From the NCBI RefSeq assembly GCF_000373585.1, contig NZ_KB891895.1, forward strand, positions 1 through 64,000: DNA of 64,000 bases. The letters run 5' to 3'. Every line of letters begins with the position of its first letter. The first letter of the stretch is position 1. Shown piece by piece: positions 62,785 to 64,000 of this stretch. Below the pieces are notes generated by a model. That model was not told the DNA's origin, did no database searches, and saw only the letters and a program-made list of their open reading frames with translations. The translations under genes and the position numbers were made by a program. The stretch is from Streptomyces sp. MspMP-M5. Its GTDB lineage: Bacteria; Actinomycetota; Actinomycetes; Streptomycetales; Streptomycetaceae.

Positions 62785-64000
62785 CCACCACGCAGGCCCC
62801 CGGGGCACCGCAGGCGGCCCGGCCCTCGGGCCGGGACCGGGCCGAGTGGCTGATCCTCCCGGCGAACTTCGTCACCTACCTCGGCAACGGCATCCAGATG
62901 ATGGGCGCGTCGCTGCTGGTCCTCGAAGAGCAACGGACCGCGCTGTCGGTGGGCTGGCTGTTCATCGTGATGGCCATTCCCCAGGTGCTGCTCTCCGTGC
63001 TCTTCGGGCGGCTCGTCGACCGCTTCGACCGGCGGATGATGTGCCTGCTCTGCGACGTGGCGAGCGCACTCGCGGCGCTGTCGCTGCCGGTCGCGCTGGC
63101 GCTCGGAGCGTCCACACAGCTCACCGCGTACGTCGTGACCTTCGCGCTGTCGCTGATCTCCGCCGCGTTCAACCCCGCCAGCAACGCCCTGGTGCGGGAG
63201 CGGGTGCGGTACGAGCGGCTGGGACCGTTCAACGCCAACTTCTCGATGTCGACGCAGGCGGGCTCGTTGCTGTCGGCGGCCGTCGGCGGCTTCCTGATCC
63301 AGGTCTTCGGCCTGATGCCGATGTTCTACTTCAACGCCGCCACCTTCGCCTTCTCCGCGGCGTGCTGGGTGGTGCTCGGCCGCAAACCGCAGCGGAGCGC
63401 CGAGCAGGCGGCCGAGGAGGGGACGCAGGCGGGCACGCCGACGGGCGGACCGGTCAAGCGCCTCGGAGTGCTGCTCGCCGTCGGCAGCGTCAACATCACC
63501 GTCAGCAACGTGCTGTTGGTGGTCCTGGTCATCCAGGTGTTCAAGCAGCACGCGGGCATCTTCGGACTGGTCGACGCGCTCGCCGGGGTCGGCATGCTGA
63601 TCGGCGCGGCCGTCTACAAGCGGATCTCCGCGCGGGTCTCCAACCTGGCGCTCGCGGCCTTCGGATTCGCGGGGAACGCGGCGCTGATCGCCGTGGAGCC
63701 GTTCCACATCGCCTCCCTGATGACCGCGATCCCGTTCGCCGCGTTCGCCTTCGGCTTCGCCGCGATCTCCTCGCGCACCCTGCTGATGCGGGCCGTCGAG
63801 GACAGCCGCTCCGGCCGGGTCTTCGGCACGGTCAACGCGGTCAGCCTGGCGGCCGGACTGGTCGTCACGATCACCCTGTCCTACCTCGCCGACCACCGGT
63901 CCGTGGCCCTCGCGTTCTGGAGCCTGTCGCTCCTGATCGGTGTCGTCCCGCTGGCCGCCATCGCCACCATGCGGCGCTTCTACGCCGCGCAGGAGCGGAC
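62781..64000 (+). CDS. MFS transporter (cut by window end)
   Basis: At least 406 residues of an MFS_3-type exporter: LPANFVTYLGNGIQMMGASLLVLEE and the loop LFGRLVDRFDRRMMC, about 12 hydrophobic segments. No stop before the window end. ATG 62781 overlaps the oxidase stop by 4 bases, so it is co-transcribed with the hydrazine genes and probably exports their product. Confidence 0.88.
   Translation, partial: MTTTQAPGAPQAARPSGRDRAEWLILPANFVTYLGNGIQMMGASLLVLEEQRTALSVGWLFIVMAIPQVLLSVLFGRLVDRFDRRMMCLLCDVASALAALSLPVALALGASTQLTAYVVTFALSLISAAFNPASNALVRERVRYERLGPFNANFSMSTQAGSLLSAAVGGFLIQVFGLMPMFYFNAATFAFSAACWVVLGRKPQRSAEQAAEEGTQAGTPTGGPVKRLGVLLAVGSVNITVSNVLLVVLVIQVFKQHAGIFGLVDALAGVGMLIGAAVYKRISARVSNLALAAFGFAGNAALIAVEPFHIASLMTAIPFAAFAFGFAAISSRTLLMRAVEDSRSGRVFGTVNAVSLAAGLVVTITLSYLADHRSVALAFWSLSLLIGVVPLAAIATMRRFYAAQER

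Overview
The window has very high G+C, GTG and TTG starts, 4-base ATGA/GTGA gene overlaps, rare in-frame TTA (bldA-type) codons, an initiator tRNA-Met and many secretion and regulatory genes. This points to a Streptomyces-like actinomycete chromosome, probably an accessory region rich in specialised metabolism.

Layout. (1) 671-13498: a short HpcH/HpaI lyase gene, then a compact minus-strand operon read 11587 to 1790. It encodes an FAD/NAD(P) protein, two ATP-grasp ligases, an MFS transporter, both subunits of a B12-dependent glutamate mutase, a truncated adenine phosphoribosyltransferase and three methionine-salvage enzymes (mtnB, mtnD, mtnC). Three near-identical 17-bp palindromes precede its first gene, and at least four of its genes carry TTA codons. 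A glycosyltransferase (12530-13498) and a degraded transposase fragment lie upstream. (2) 13726-26223: a second biosynthetic locus, mostly plus strand, with unusual fusions: nucleotidyltransferase-aminotransferase (PntC-like), AAC(3)-like domain plus FkbH, and MaoC-SDR-ACP. It also has a stand-alone adenylation protein, PCP and condensation domain, a HAD phosphatase on the other strand, and an exporter. (3) 26403-32400: two IS630-family remnants in inverted orientation around a 5.2-kb island with an unknown gene, an LAXTG-type surface protein and a membrane Ser/Thr kinase. (4) 33028-53613: ordinary accessory genes: NmrA/SnoaL pair with XRE regulator, sedolisin protease, LysR with an Adc/3HCDH/CoA-transferase operon, hemerythrin, beta-helix protein with a TetR-type regulator and a clear operator, hydrolase, epimerase, small secreted proteins, a membrane molybdopterin protein and tRNA-fMet. 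(5) 53695-64000: a third biosynthetic locus, cut by the window end. An ATP-grasp ligase and an M1 aminopeptidase diverge from a 63-aa repeat-containing peptide, a lysine/ornithine N-hydroxylase, a cupin, a methionyl-tRNA-synthetase-like protein, an FAD amine oxidase and an MFS exporter. The middle four match the known hydrazine (N-N bond) forming cassette of the Spb38/39/40 type.

How they work together. Region 1 looks like a pathway that makes 3-methylaspartate, joins amino acids with ATP-grasp ligases, exports the product and recycles methylthioadenosine. Region 2 looks like a carrier-protein pathway loading a phosphoglyceryl-type unit and an amino acid. Region 5 makes a hydrazino acid that may be ligated to another amino acid or to the small peptide. 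The products are inferences; the enzyme families are read from the sequence.
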